The notes: generated from the sequence alone by a model not told the origin. DNA of 8,793 nt from Chthonomonadaceae bacterium (GCA_014377395.1 JACMPS010000217.1:1-8793), one strand, 5' to 3'. Counted from the first letter of the stretch, positions 1 through 7,071 are shown. Made by a program: numbers and translations.

Positions 1-361
1 CCGCGTGTTTTGCAACTTGTTTTCTGAGAATTTGTGATAAATTCTCTAAATTGATCCCAAGTGACGTTCTTCCTTCTGAGCTTGCATACGTTTCCGTAAA
101 CAGAATAGAAACCAACACATCCAAACCATCTGTTGTGGTTGAAAGTACCGGGATTAAGTCTTCAATTTTCTCTTTTATTTTTGCTTCAGGATGCAAAACC
201 GCGTAAGGTCGAATCCCCGCGGAGAAAATTGTAGTTACATCATTGGGTGCTGTAGCGGAACTCCAACGATCTCGGTAGGCATACGGTGGTTCACCTAAAA
301 GAAACTTATCGATCTCATTATTTTTTATAGCAAATTCTGTCAGTTCTAATGGATTTAACAT
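1..361 (-). CDS. Probable immunity protein of the adjacent Rhs toxin (partial, runs off left edge)
   Basis: An open frame of at least 120 codons starts at ATG 361-359 and has no stop before the window edge. The protein begins MLNPLELTEFAIKNNEIDKF and continues with a charged, mostly soluble sequence that includes GEPPYAYRDRW and KIKEKIEDLIPVLSTTTDG. No signal peptide or membrane segment is seen. The start is well supported by an AGGTGAG ribosome site 5 nt upstream. The gene lies 10 nt after the repaired stop of the Rhs toxin tip, on the same strand. Rhs and other polymorphic toxins normally have their cognate immunity gene directly downstream in this way, so the role is inferred from position. 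I do not recognise the protein family. Four sampled 60-base lines of this gene average about 38% G+C by hand count, lower than the rest of the window, which fits horizontal acquisition. The coding frame is quite certain; the function is a contextual inference. Confidence 0.72.
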   Translation of the reverse strand, partial: MLNPLELTEFAIKNNEIDKFLLGEPPYAYRDRWSSATAPNDVTTIFSAGIRPYAVLHPEAKIKEKIEDLIPVLSTTTDGLDVLVSILFTETYASSEGRTSLGINLENLSQILRKQVAKHA

Positions 362-366
362 TTTAT

Positions 367-373
367 CTCACCT
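367..373 (-). promoter_or_regulatory. Ribosome binding site of the immunity gene
   Basis: AGGTGAG on the minus strand lies 5 nt before ATG 361-359. Its first two bases overlap the TAG (374-372) that ends the frame-corrected toxin. This arrangement of toxin stop inside the ribosome site of the next gene is typical of translationally coupled gene pairs. It decides the start of the immunity gene and independently supports the repaired toxin frame. Confidence 0.7.
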
Positions 374-1270
374 AGTTTATGGGTGTCACGACAATATCAG
401 TAGTTGGAATTGGGTCAATAACGATTTTGGGAACCCCTCCAGCAGTTTCCTGCCTGCAATGAACTTACTGTTTGCCCCACTGAGATTAGCGGTTGGTAGA
501 CGAAGGTTATATTTCATCACATCACGTACATCAATACAAACCAATTTTTGACCGGGTTGCCATTCAGTACTTAATCTCTTTGCCAAAGAAATAGTGTCGC
601 CTCCAGTCTCTGCAATCACCTTATCTATATCTGCAGAGGGGCTAATAAATTGTCCATCCGCACGTCCTGCAAATGGCTGTCCTGCAATATATTTCTCGTA
701 TTGTTCGGCAGTCATTATCCAGCTACCTCCATCCTCGAAAGCAGAGAGGAAGGTACGATAAGCGAGTATTGCACAAAATTTAAGAAATTTACCACCAAAG
801 TACCCAATGGCTCTACCACCAACCTCCTGAAAAAGCAGAAATTGCATGATTGATCTGTCACTATGATCTGCGTAAAGATGATCATTAGGACCGGGAGCAT
901 TCGCAGGAGAAGGATTGAAAGCAACAGCAAGAAATGCAACCACCAGACGATTAGTCACAACTCTTGCTGTGAAATTTAATGCAGCTCCTAGAGCAGAAAG
1001 AACATCCCCAAATTCAAATTGCCCAGTCGGATCCGTGAAGTTGACAGGATCATTTCCCGTATACAAGTATTTGTGGAGTGTATGAGGAACTTCTTCACTG
1101 CCAGCAAAGGGGTCTTGGCTCAAGAACCTGCCCGCTTGCGGATCATAGAACCTGGCACGCAGGAAGTAAAGCCCCGTCGCACTATCAAACGTCGCCCCCG
1201 TGTAGCGATACGGGTTCGCCGCCCCAATGACGGAAAGGCTTGCCCCGTTCTGCAAGTTCCCGAAGGCGAT
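372..1270 (-). pseudogene. Rhs/YD-repeat polymorphic toxin C-terminal tip, 5'-truncated and frameshifted
   Basis: The reading frame begins directly after the deaminase stop with IAFGNLQNGASL, then the Rhs core-terminal signature: NPYRYTGATFDSATGLYFLR, ARFYDPQAGRFLSQDPF and YLYTGNDPVNFTDPTG. The hypervariable tip follows this DPxG boundary: a hydrophobic linker, then WIMTAEQYEKY, GRADGQFISPSADID, and LRLPTANLSGANSKF. All YD repeats and the N-terminal delivery parts are missing. The only start available is a TTG at 1255 inside the core, with no convincing ribosome site. Uncorrected, the frame stops at TGA 388-386 after an uncharacteristic LLTQFQLLILS. Adding one base at the AAA run (446-448) gives GRKTAGGVPKIVIDPIP and a stop at TAG 374-372, just before the immunity gene. 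From memory, Rhs tips with a GANSxFIPGGxTxGGVPE pattern are common, which supports a one-base deletion or a sequencing error. The toxin activity cannot be assigned from motifs I can see. Probably not functional as it stands. Confidence 0.85.
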
Positions 1271-2299
1271 CTAATACAGGGACGGTTCAGGTTCGGTGAG
1301 GGTATGCAAAATTGAGTCGGGAGGGCGAGCATGGGGCCAGGCAAAGGCATGACGAAACGCGGCGTCCTGACAACGCCGCAACTGCTTAAAGTCTATAATG
1401 TCGAGAGAGAGCAAGTTTTCGTACTCAAAAGGCAAGCGTACATCGTGCAAGCCGGGGTTGTCGGTGCAAATCACCACATCAACCCCGGCTTCTTCACATC
1501 TCTGGAACAATAATTTAAGTGTGTCGAGCGATTGAAGCGTTCCGGTTTTCAAGTAGGAGGTAGGGCAGACTTCAAGGCATTGTCCCCGGTCTGCGATCTG
1601 TGAAAGCAGTTCCGGTGCTTTAAGCGGAATGTAAATGCCGTGACCGATGCGATCCACAAAAGGAAGGAGTTCCGGGTAAACACCGTTCGGGGTTTCGTAG
1701 AGGTGACAGGTCGTTTTGAGACCGCTTTCTTTTGCGTAGCGAAACATCGCAATGTGTTCCTGCAATCTCTCCCCGTAAAGCGTATCGGGACCTGCAAGGT
1801 CAATGCCGCAAACCGTGTCGGGTTCATCATGAGCAAGATCGAGAATGGCGCGGTTAATGTGTTCGGGCAAGCGCGAGTGCATACAGAGAATCTGCCGCAA
1901 TCTGAGCGGAAATTCCGGCAGATGAGCCGCTTGAGCGATCACCTTCACCACCTCTCGCATCTGGTGGATTCTGTCCCTTTCGGAAAGGCGGGCGTCGGTG
2001 CGATAATAGGGCGTGTGCCGTAATTCGAGATAGAGAATGCCCTCGAAAACAAACGCGCCACGTACCAATTTCTTCACGAAATAAGGTAGATTTTCGATCC
2101 CCTGAACCTGCTCCACCATACTGTGCAATTCCAGAAATTCACTGAGGGAAGCACGAGGGCGCGTGATAAACATCTCGAACTCCTCATAGACCGGATAAAG
2201 CGAGGCGAGTGGATGCCCGGTGCGGTGCAAAAATCGCCAGAATATGCGAGGGACAATCGCCCCTCCGAGGTGGCGGTGAAGGTCAGCGTGAAGCGGCAT
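1271..2299 (-). CDS. Adenosine deaminase-family amidohydrolase
   Basis: 342 residues, the usual length for this TIM-barrel zinc deaminase family, which hydrolytically removes the 6-amino group of adenosine or a related purine in the cytoplasm. Visible motifs: DLHRHLGGA near the N-terminus (metal ligands H8 and H10), GIDLAGPD (165-172), HLYE (metal H199, catalytic E202), RIGHG (H220), EVCPTSYLKTG (243-253) and CTDNPG (metal D280). Two positions differ from classical adenosine deaminase: GDE is GPD, and the second Asp of the DD pair is N281. The substrate could therefore be adenosine, adenine or a modified purine nucleoside. The start ATG overlaps the last 17 nt of the upstream MFS gene and has a GGAA ribosome site 5 nt before it, implying translational coupling. 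The stop TAG (1273-1271) is immediately followed, in the same frame, by Rhs core sequence, with no terminator between them. Family is certain; exact substrate is not. Confidence 0.93.
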   Translation of the reverse strand: MPLHADLHRHLGGAIVPRIFWRFLHRTGHPLASLYPVYEEFEMFITRPRASLSEFLELHSMVEQVQGIENLPYFVKKLVRGAFVFEGILYLELRHTPYYRTDARLSERDRIHQMREVVKVIAQAAHLPEFPLRLRQILCMHSRLPEHINRAILDLAHDEPDTVCGIDLAGPDTLYGERLQEHIAMFRYAKESGLKTTCHLYETPNGVYPELLPFVDRIGHGIYIPLKAPELLSQIADRGQCLEVCPTSYLKTGTLQSLDTLKLLFQRCEEAGVDVVICTDNPGLHDVRLPFEYENLLSLDIIDFKQLRRCQDAAFRHAFAWPHARPPDSILHTLTEPEPSLY

Positions 2300-3614
2300 C
2301 GGGCTTCCTTTCCGGCAAAGAGGAGATAAAATATACGCCTATCGAGACCACGAGAGCCGTCAGGACAAACAATAGCGGCACTCCCGAAACGCTATAAAGG
2401 TGCGTGTGCTGAACCAGCAATCCTCCAAGCGTAGGATAGAGGGCAATCGGCACCGAGACGAGGTTCATCAAAGCGATAAAAAGAGGACGTTTCGCCGGGG
2501 GAGCGTCCGCTAGCAGATACTGACTGACCGCCATCCATAACCCCCAACCAAGACTGCCCCCCATCAGCAGAAACACCCCACCGAACATTGTAGGAGAAAG
2601 ACGACCGAGCGTCAGTGCGTAAATCGGGGTCAGCAAAACCACCCAGCCCACAAACCGGATCGCCGAAGCCATGCCGCGCTTTTCGGTGACATAAACGATA
2701 AACGGCAAAATTCCCATGCCGCTGATTGCGAGTAAAACCTGATATTTCCCGCCCCAGTCATCGGTGAGGTGAAAATAATCTTTTGCGTAAATGACGTAAA
2801 ACGGTTGGCAAGCCGTCCCTGCCGCCAGCAAAAGTTGAACCCGCAACAATTTGGCGAAATTGGGATTTCCTTTTGCGGCACCCGGCAGACTGCGGAGATA
2901 ACCGAAAAGTGAAAGGTGGGTTGTTTCCGGTTCCGCGTGAACAGGGGCAGGCGGCTCTTTGATCAGGAAAAGTCCGACACTGGAGGCTTGCATCAAAATT
3001 CCGTACATCAGCGCAAGAAACGCATAGTTGGCGGGGTAGGGGAGAAACGTCGCTGAGAGCACCGGGTTGACGAGAAACGCGGCAACACCGATATTGATGC
3101 TCCCGGAAACCAGTTGCGTCGTTGCAAAAAAACGTCCCCGCAACCGCTCATCGAAGGCACGAGAAACGATCTCCATCCAGGGCGCATACCCCATGCCATC
3201 CCCTGCCGACCAGAACCACAGCAAAACTACCGTTGTCCAGAGCGCAATTTTTTGAGATTCGAGTGAGTCTGCGGAGTGGTAAATAAGATAAGGGAGAATA
3301 AGAACCGGAAGGCGAGTGACGTTGCAAACGGTGAGCAGGGTAGGCTTGAGTCGAACCCGCTTTTGCAAAAAGTAGGCGATAAAAACGGGGATTAGATTGA
3401 AAATCAGGGAACGGGAAGCCGCCAATGCCCCAATCAGTACCCCATTGGCTCCAAGACGCTCCAACAAAAGGGGCAAGACGGCACTCGGTTCCAGAAAAGC
3501 GACGCCCGTTGAAAAACAGGACACGTCCAGGATTAAGGCACCGAAGTTCCAACGCTTTGTCGGGGGAACGCCGGGGGGCGGGTGAGAAGAGTTAAGGGGA
3601 TTGGGAGTTGACAT
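2283..3614 (-). CDS. Major facilitator superfamily permease
   Basis: 443 residues with about 12 hydrophobic segments (roughly 24-44, 46-64, 68-84, 96-112, 123-139, 163-184, 196-217, 258-275, 291-308, 318-334, 344-362, 376-398 and 410-431; the split of the first two is uncertain). A long hydrophilic central loop (about 218-256) separates the two halves, as in MFS transporters. The cytoplasmic-type loop SRAFDERLRGRFFA (151-164) resembles the basic loop of this superfamily. The proline-rich N-terminus has no signal peptide. It is the first gene of a likely two-gene operon: its TGA (2285-2283) lies inside the deaminase coding region. That coupling suggests uptake of a nucleoside or other deaminase substrate, or export of a product, but this is inference; the substrate cannot be read from the sequence. 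The ribosome site is a modest AAAGAAG just before ATG 3614-3612. The family call rests on topology and the loop. Confidence 0.88.
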   Translation of the reverse strand: MSTPNPLNSSHPPPGVPPTKRWNFGALILDVSCFSTGVAFLEPSAVLPLLLERLGANGVLIGALAASRSLIFNLIPVFIAYFLQKRVRLKPTLLTVCNVTRLPVLILPYLIYHSADSLESQKIALWTTVVLLWFWSAGDGMGYAPWMEIVSRAFDERLRGRFFATTQLVSGSINIGVAAFLVNPVLSATFLPYPANYAFLALMYGILMQASSVGLFLIKEPPAPVHAEPETTHLSLFGYLRSLPGAAKGNPNFAKLLRVQLLLAAGTACQPFYVIYAKDYFHLTDDWGGKYQVLLAISGMGILPFIVYVTEKRGMASAIRFVGWVVLLTPIYALTLGRLSPTMFGGVFLLMGGSLGWGLWMAVSQYLLADAPPAKRPLFIALMNLVSVPIALYPTLGGLLVQHTHLYSVSGVPLLFVLTALVVSIGVYFISSLPERKPDAASR

Positions 3615-3623
3615 TTCTTCTTT

Positions 3624-3629
3624 ATTGTA
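3624..3629 (-). promoter_or_regulatory. Candidate -10 box (TACAAT) of the permease-deaminase operon
   Basis: TACAAT matches the sigma70 -10 consensus at 5 of 6 positions on the minus strand. It ends only 9 nt before the permease ATG, so a transcript from it would have a leader of just a few bases. No good -35 lies at the ideal distance: TTGTTT is 19 nt upstream and TTGACG only 13 nt upstream. It may instead be a chance match, with the real promoter further upstream in the divergent region. Confidence 0.25.
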
Positions 3630-3678
3630 CCCTGCCGTGCGTCGTCAAAAACAATTGACCTTGCGTTACGAATCCCAC

Positions 3679-3707
3679 TTGACAAATTTGTAGGAAATTG
3701 TTAAACT
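3679..3707 (+). promoter_or_regulatory. Sigma70-type promoter of the M36 peptidase gene
   Basis: A perfect -35 box TTGACA (3679-3684), a 17-nt spacer, and a -10 box TAAACT (3702-3707, 4 of 6 matches) lead to a predicted start near 3714 and a 5' leader of about 44 nt. The leader ends with a TAAAGG ribosome site (3746-3751) placed 6 nt before ATG 3758. No operator or riboswitch-like structure is apparent in the leader. Confidence 0.65.
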
Positions 3708-3757
3708 GAATTGTCTCTGCAACCTCTCTCGGTTTTTTATCTCAGTAAAGGCTAACT

Positions 3758-6700
3758 ATGTCACAAGCAAACCATCCTCGGCGTGGTGTCTCTCGCCGGA
3801 ACCTCACTCGTTTTGCCTTTATTGGTAGTGCTTCGGCACTTGCCCTCGGAGCCATTGCCTACGAAACGAACGTCACGCAAAAAGCCCTCGAACTCAGTGC
3901 CCTAAAACGCGGAGCCACGCAAACGATCAAAGGCGTCCCGATTTCAATGAAAAAAGGCTATGATTCCACCCCGAAATTGACACAAAGCACTCAAACCTTT
4001 GTTGAGGGCATGACCGCCGAAACGGATCAAAACAATCGCTTGCGTCGTTTGCAGGGAAGCGTAATGATCCGAAAAAGCAAGGGCAACTCTAACGCAAGAT
4101 CAAGAACAAACGCAAAGACGACGCAGAGTGATACCGACTTATTTCTCCAGCAAAACGCTGCCGCGCTCGGTTTAAGCCAGAATCTGGGAGAACTGAAAGT
4201 CACTCGTGAAGTGGACAGTCTGACCCGCCATCACGTCACCTACGCTCAAGTTTATGAGGGGGTGCCCGTCTATCACGGAGAACTTTCCGTCCATTCGAGT
4301 AAATCAGGGGCGATTGAATTAGTCAATCTTGATCTTGTTCCGATCACAAACCCGGTTCCCCTCAGCACCAACCTTTCAGGCGAAACCGCAATCACGAACG
4401 CCCTGCAAGCCGTCGGACCAAGAACGGTTTCAACGCAAACGCCCACTGCAGAACCTTTTGTTTATGTGATCGAAGGGACGCCGATTTCCGTGTGGCGTGT
4501 GCGCTTCGACACCTACTCCCCGTCCGCCGCATGGGATATTCTTGTCAATGCCTCCACAGGCGCAATTCTCCGTAAGGTCAACACGGCTTGCTATGTGGAC
4601 GGCACCGGTAAAGTCTACAATCCCGACCCGGTGACAACCTCCGGCGACAGCACACTGACGGACAATGACAACGCCGACTCGCCTGTGCTGAACGCACAAC
4701 GCCAGACCGTGACCTTGAAGGGGTTGGACGGATCGGGTTTTCTCACGGGAACCTATGCAACGACAACCGTGCCATCAACGGAGAGCCGAGCGTTCTCCTC
4801 AACCTTCAATTACGATTTCAACCGATCACAGTCTGGCTTCGACGAAACAATGGGTTACTATCATATTGACCTCATTGAGCGCTACATCCAGAGCCTCGGA
4901 TTCACGAACATCAATAACCGTCGCGTCATAATCAATATCAACTCCTTCACCGATGACAATGCATTTTACAGTCCGGGTACAAAGCAAATCTCGATGGGGT
5001 CGGGTGGGGTCAATGACGTGCAGGATGCAAGTGTTACCTGGCATGAGAGTGGACACGCCATTCAGGACAACCAGGTTCCGGGCTGGGGCAGTACCGAAGA
5101 GGGCGGTTCGATGGGGGAAGGGTGGGGCGATTACTGGGCGGTGTCACAATTTGCCGGAGTCGGTCCGAAAGCACCGGGGTGGGACATTTACCTCGGAAAG
5201 TGGGATGCAACCTCCTACAATCCAGGCGACCCCGCTTTTTTGAGGACAGTGGTTTCGTCAAAGCACTACCCTGAAGACGTTCAGGGAGAAGTTCATGCCG
5301 ACGGAGAAATGTGGAGTGCCTCACTCTGGCAAATTCGAGGGATTGTCGGGCGTACTCGTGCCGACAAAATGATCTTAGAGTCTCACTTTTCCGTGCCTGC
5401 GTCTTCTGCATTCAGCGACGGAGCCAACGCCATTCTTGCCGCGAATCAAACCCTGTATGCCGATGCAGACAGAGCCGCAATCCGAAAAGTTCTGATTGAT
5501 CGTGGCTTTATTTTCTATGCAAATGCGCCAACAAATGTTGCCGCAACCGCAGTTTCACCGACCCGAATCAATTTGAGTTGGACGGACAACAACAACAATG
5601 AGACCGGATACAAAATCGAACGCAAAACCGAAAACGGTCTTTTCACTCAAATCGCCGTGACCGGAGCCAATGCCAATTCTTATGTGGATACTGTCTCTGC
5701 AGATACCACCTACGTTTATCGTCTGCGCGCTACCACAATCGAGGGTGATTCTCCTTTCTCCTCCTCTGTCGTTGTAACAACGCCCGCTCTCAAATTCAGT
5801 CTTTCAGGAGGAGTGCGCGGCGTCACCGGATTAGGCGGTATCTCTCTGTCCGCGACAGGAACCGGAGTTCTCCGAACCTTTAATTCCGTATCACCTAACC
5901 TCCCTATTCCCGATAACAATACAACGGGAGTCACCTCCACGCTTTCCCTTGCAGGAACCGGAACCGTGACAGCGGTACACCTCTCGCTAAATCTCACTCA
6001 TACCTTTATCGGTGATCTGGAGATCAGTCTGATAGCACCGGACAATACGACCGTGATTGTTCACAATCGAACCGGAGCGGACAATCAGGATATTATCACC
6101 GTCTACCCTGATCAGACCCTCCCTGCAAATAGTTTCGATGCGTTTAATGGCAAGCGGGCAAATGGAACTTGGAGACTGAAGGTGCGCGATCTCGATGCGC
6201 TCGATGTGGGACAGATCAATTTCTGGTCTCTCTCTGTCTCTTATAACGCAAGCATCACGCGAACGATTACGACGGCTACCGATGGAACCTTCGCACTGCT
6301 CAACCTTCCCGCGCTTACCTATGTCGTCACGCCGACAACGACGGGGCTGACCTACTCTCCTGCAACTCGTTCTCTGACGCTGAACGCCGATGCAAGTGGT
6401 GTCAATTTCAGTGCATTGAGTTCGCTATCGGGGGTACTCGGTCTTCAGGGGATCAGCAACAAAGCGAAATCCATTGACTTCCAGTTCCGCCCAACCGAGG
6501 GAGGCTCACCTCTTCTCTTCACCCAAACCCTCACGGCTTCAGGAAACTATGCGTTCACGGGAATTCCGGCGGGAACCTACACCCTCGCCGCCAAAGGCAG
6601 TAAGTGGTTGAGAGCGACCACTTCAATAGACCTCACCCGTAACCTGACGAATGCAAGCGGACTCACTCTTCTTGTCGGCGACATCAACGGAGATAACTCC

Positions 6701-6859
6701 ATTGATTTTGGAGACCTGTCACAGATGTTGCAGGTTTACAATTCGATCTCAGGAGATAGGTTGTATGTGCTTGCGGATGACTTGAACGAAGACGGTGGTA
6801 TAGATTTCGGAGACTTGAGTTTGCTACTCCAGAACTATAACGCCCTGGGAGCCGAGTAG
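3758..6859 (+). CDS. Exported multidomain M36 (fungalysin-like) metallopeptidase with C-terminal dockerin
   Basis: 1033 residues. An N-terminal twin-arginine signal (SRRNLTRFAFIG, residues 12-23, then an Ala-rich hydrophobic stretch) predicts Tat export. A propeptide region follows (about 80-275), including an FTP-like segment HHVTYAQVYEGVPVYHGEL that normally keeps the enzyme inactive. The catalytic domain (about 345-590) has the zinc motif HESGH (H429, E430, H433), the third ligand in GEGWGDYW (E454) and the family-typical VHADGEMWSASLW (512-524). Downstream are a fibronectin III domain (591-676), a P/proprotein-convertase domain (about 705-830, with GDLEISLIAPD and NGTWRLKVRD), two beta-rich regulatory-like modules (about 835-885 and 888-972), and a dockerin with two complete EF-hand-type loops starting at D975 and D1008. 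It probably digests extracellular protein and is docked by its C-terminus to another surface protein. Start, promoter and ribosome site agree. It stands alone on the plus strand. Family call firm; the precise P-domain and module boundaries are by eye. Confidence 0.93.
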   Translation: MSQANHPRRGVSRRNLTRFAFIGSASALALGAIAYETNVTQKALELSALKRGATQTIKGVPISMKKGYDSTPKLTQSTQTFVEGMTAETDQNNRLRRLQGSVMIRKSKGNSNARSRTNAKTTQSDTDLFLQQNAAALGLSQNLGELKVTREVDSLTRHHVTYAQVYEGVPVYHGELSVHSSKSGAIELVNLDLVPITNPVPLSTNLSGETAITNALQAVGPRTVSTQTPTAEPFVYVIEGTPISVWRVRFDTYSPSAAWDILVNASTGAILRKVNTACYVDGTGKVYNPDPVTTSGDSTLTDNDNADSPVLNAQRQTVTLKGLDGSGFLTGTYATTTVPSTESRAFSSTFNYDFNRSQSGFDETMGYYHIDLIERYIQSLGFTNINNRRVIININSFTDDNAFYSPGTKQISMGSGGVNDVQDASVTWHESGHAIQDNQVPGWGSTEEGGSMGEGWGDYWAVSQFAGVGPKAPGWDIYLGKWDATSYNPGDPAFLRTVVSSKHYPEDVQGEVHADGEMWSASLWQIRGIVGRTRADKMILESHFSVPASSAFSDGANAILAANQTLYADADRAAIRKVLIDRGFIFYANAPTNVAATAVSPTRINLSWTDNNNNETGYKIERKTENGLFTQIAVTGANANSYVDTVSADTTYVYRLRATTIEGDSPFSSSVVVTTPALKFSLSGGVRGVTGLGGISLSATGTGVLRTFNSVSPNLPIPDNNTTGVTSTLSLAGTGTVTAVHLSLNLTHTFIGDLEISLIAPDNTTVIVHNRTGADNQDIITVYPDQTLPANSFDAFNGKRANGTWRLKVRDLDALDVGQINFWSLSVSYNASITRTITTATDGTFALLNLPALTYVVTPTTTGLTYSPATRSLTLNADASGVNFSALSSLSGVLGLQGISNKAKSIDFQFRPTEGGSPLLFTQTLTASGNYAFTGIPAGTYTLAAKGSKWLRATTSIDLTRNLTNASGLTLLVGDINGDNSIDFGDLSQMLQVYNSISGDRLYVLADDLNEDGGIDFGDLSLLLQNYNALGAE

Positions 6860-6866
6860 TGTTCTC

Positions 6867-6905
6867 TTTGCAAAAGGCGAGTCGGCATGATTCGCCTTTT
6901 GCAAA
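6867..6905. terminator. Perfect 14-bp inverted repeat between convergent genes
   Basis: Arms TTTGCAAAAGGCGA (6867-6880) and TCGCCTTTTGCAAA (6892-6905) are perfectly complementary around an 11-nt loop. The hairpin begins 8 nt after the M36 peptidase stop. A U-tract after the stem is absent on either strand, so it is not a textbook intrinsic terminator. It may still stop or stabilise the M36 transcript, and could act on both converging transcripts. Confidence 0.55.
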
Positions 6906-7001
6906 AACGGAGATTGGAGTGAGGGAGTAGAAATGGCTTGGTGTCAAGGGTTTTGTCGTCAACGGTCTAGTTTATCCTTGCGCTAAGCACTTTCAGTGGA
7001 G

Positions 7002-7016
7002 GCGTCCTTCGGACGC
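7002..7016. repeat. Short GC-rich palindrome
   Basis: GCGTCC and GGACGC form a 6-bp perfect stem around a 3-nt loop (TTC). It lies 98 nt beyond the S41 peptidase stop in that gene's direction. It might help end that transcript or be part of a dispersed intergenic repeat; nothing else in the window repeats it. Confidence 0.35.
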
Positions 7017-7043
7017 GATGCGGGAGAGAAAATAAATCCCAGC

Positions 7044-7071
7044 CCCTCCCCCGCTTACGGAAGAGGGAGGG
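7044..7071. repeat. Imperfect G+C-rich intergenic hairpin
   Basis: CCCTCCC (7044-7050) pairs with GGGAGGG (7065-7071), and an inner CCG (7051-7053) pairs with CGG (7058-7060), with a 4-nt bulge (AAGA) on one side. It sits 43 nt after the S41 stop. Such CCCTCCCC...GGGGAGGG palindromes often occur as REP-like dispersed repeats or act as transcript ends. Only one copy is present here, so repeat status is a guess. Confidence 0.35.

Noticed and set aside
440..455. Programmed frameshift in the toxin gene
   Set aside because: The slippery run is only AAA with no obvious stimulating structure; a deletion or sequencing error is simpler.
386..1255. Independent 289-residue gene starting at TTG 1255
   Set aside because: The sequence before TTG (IAFGN) is already Rhs core and no ribosome site is convincing, so this is the remaining 3' part of a larger gene rather than a true start.
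1640..2023. Plus-strand reading frame of 127 codons opposite the deaminase
   Set aside because: It is antisense to a clearly conserved deaminase with all metal motifs and has no recognisable motif of its own.
5034..5411. Minus-strand reading frame of 125 codons opposite the M36 catalytic domain
   Set aside because: It mirrors the protease coding sequence, is rich in Arg, Pro and Ser as antisense frames often are, and has no recognisable motif.
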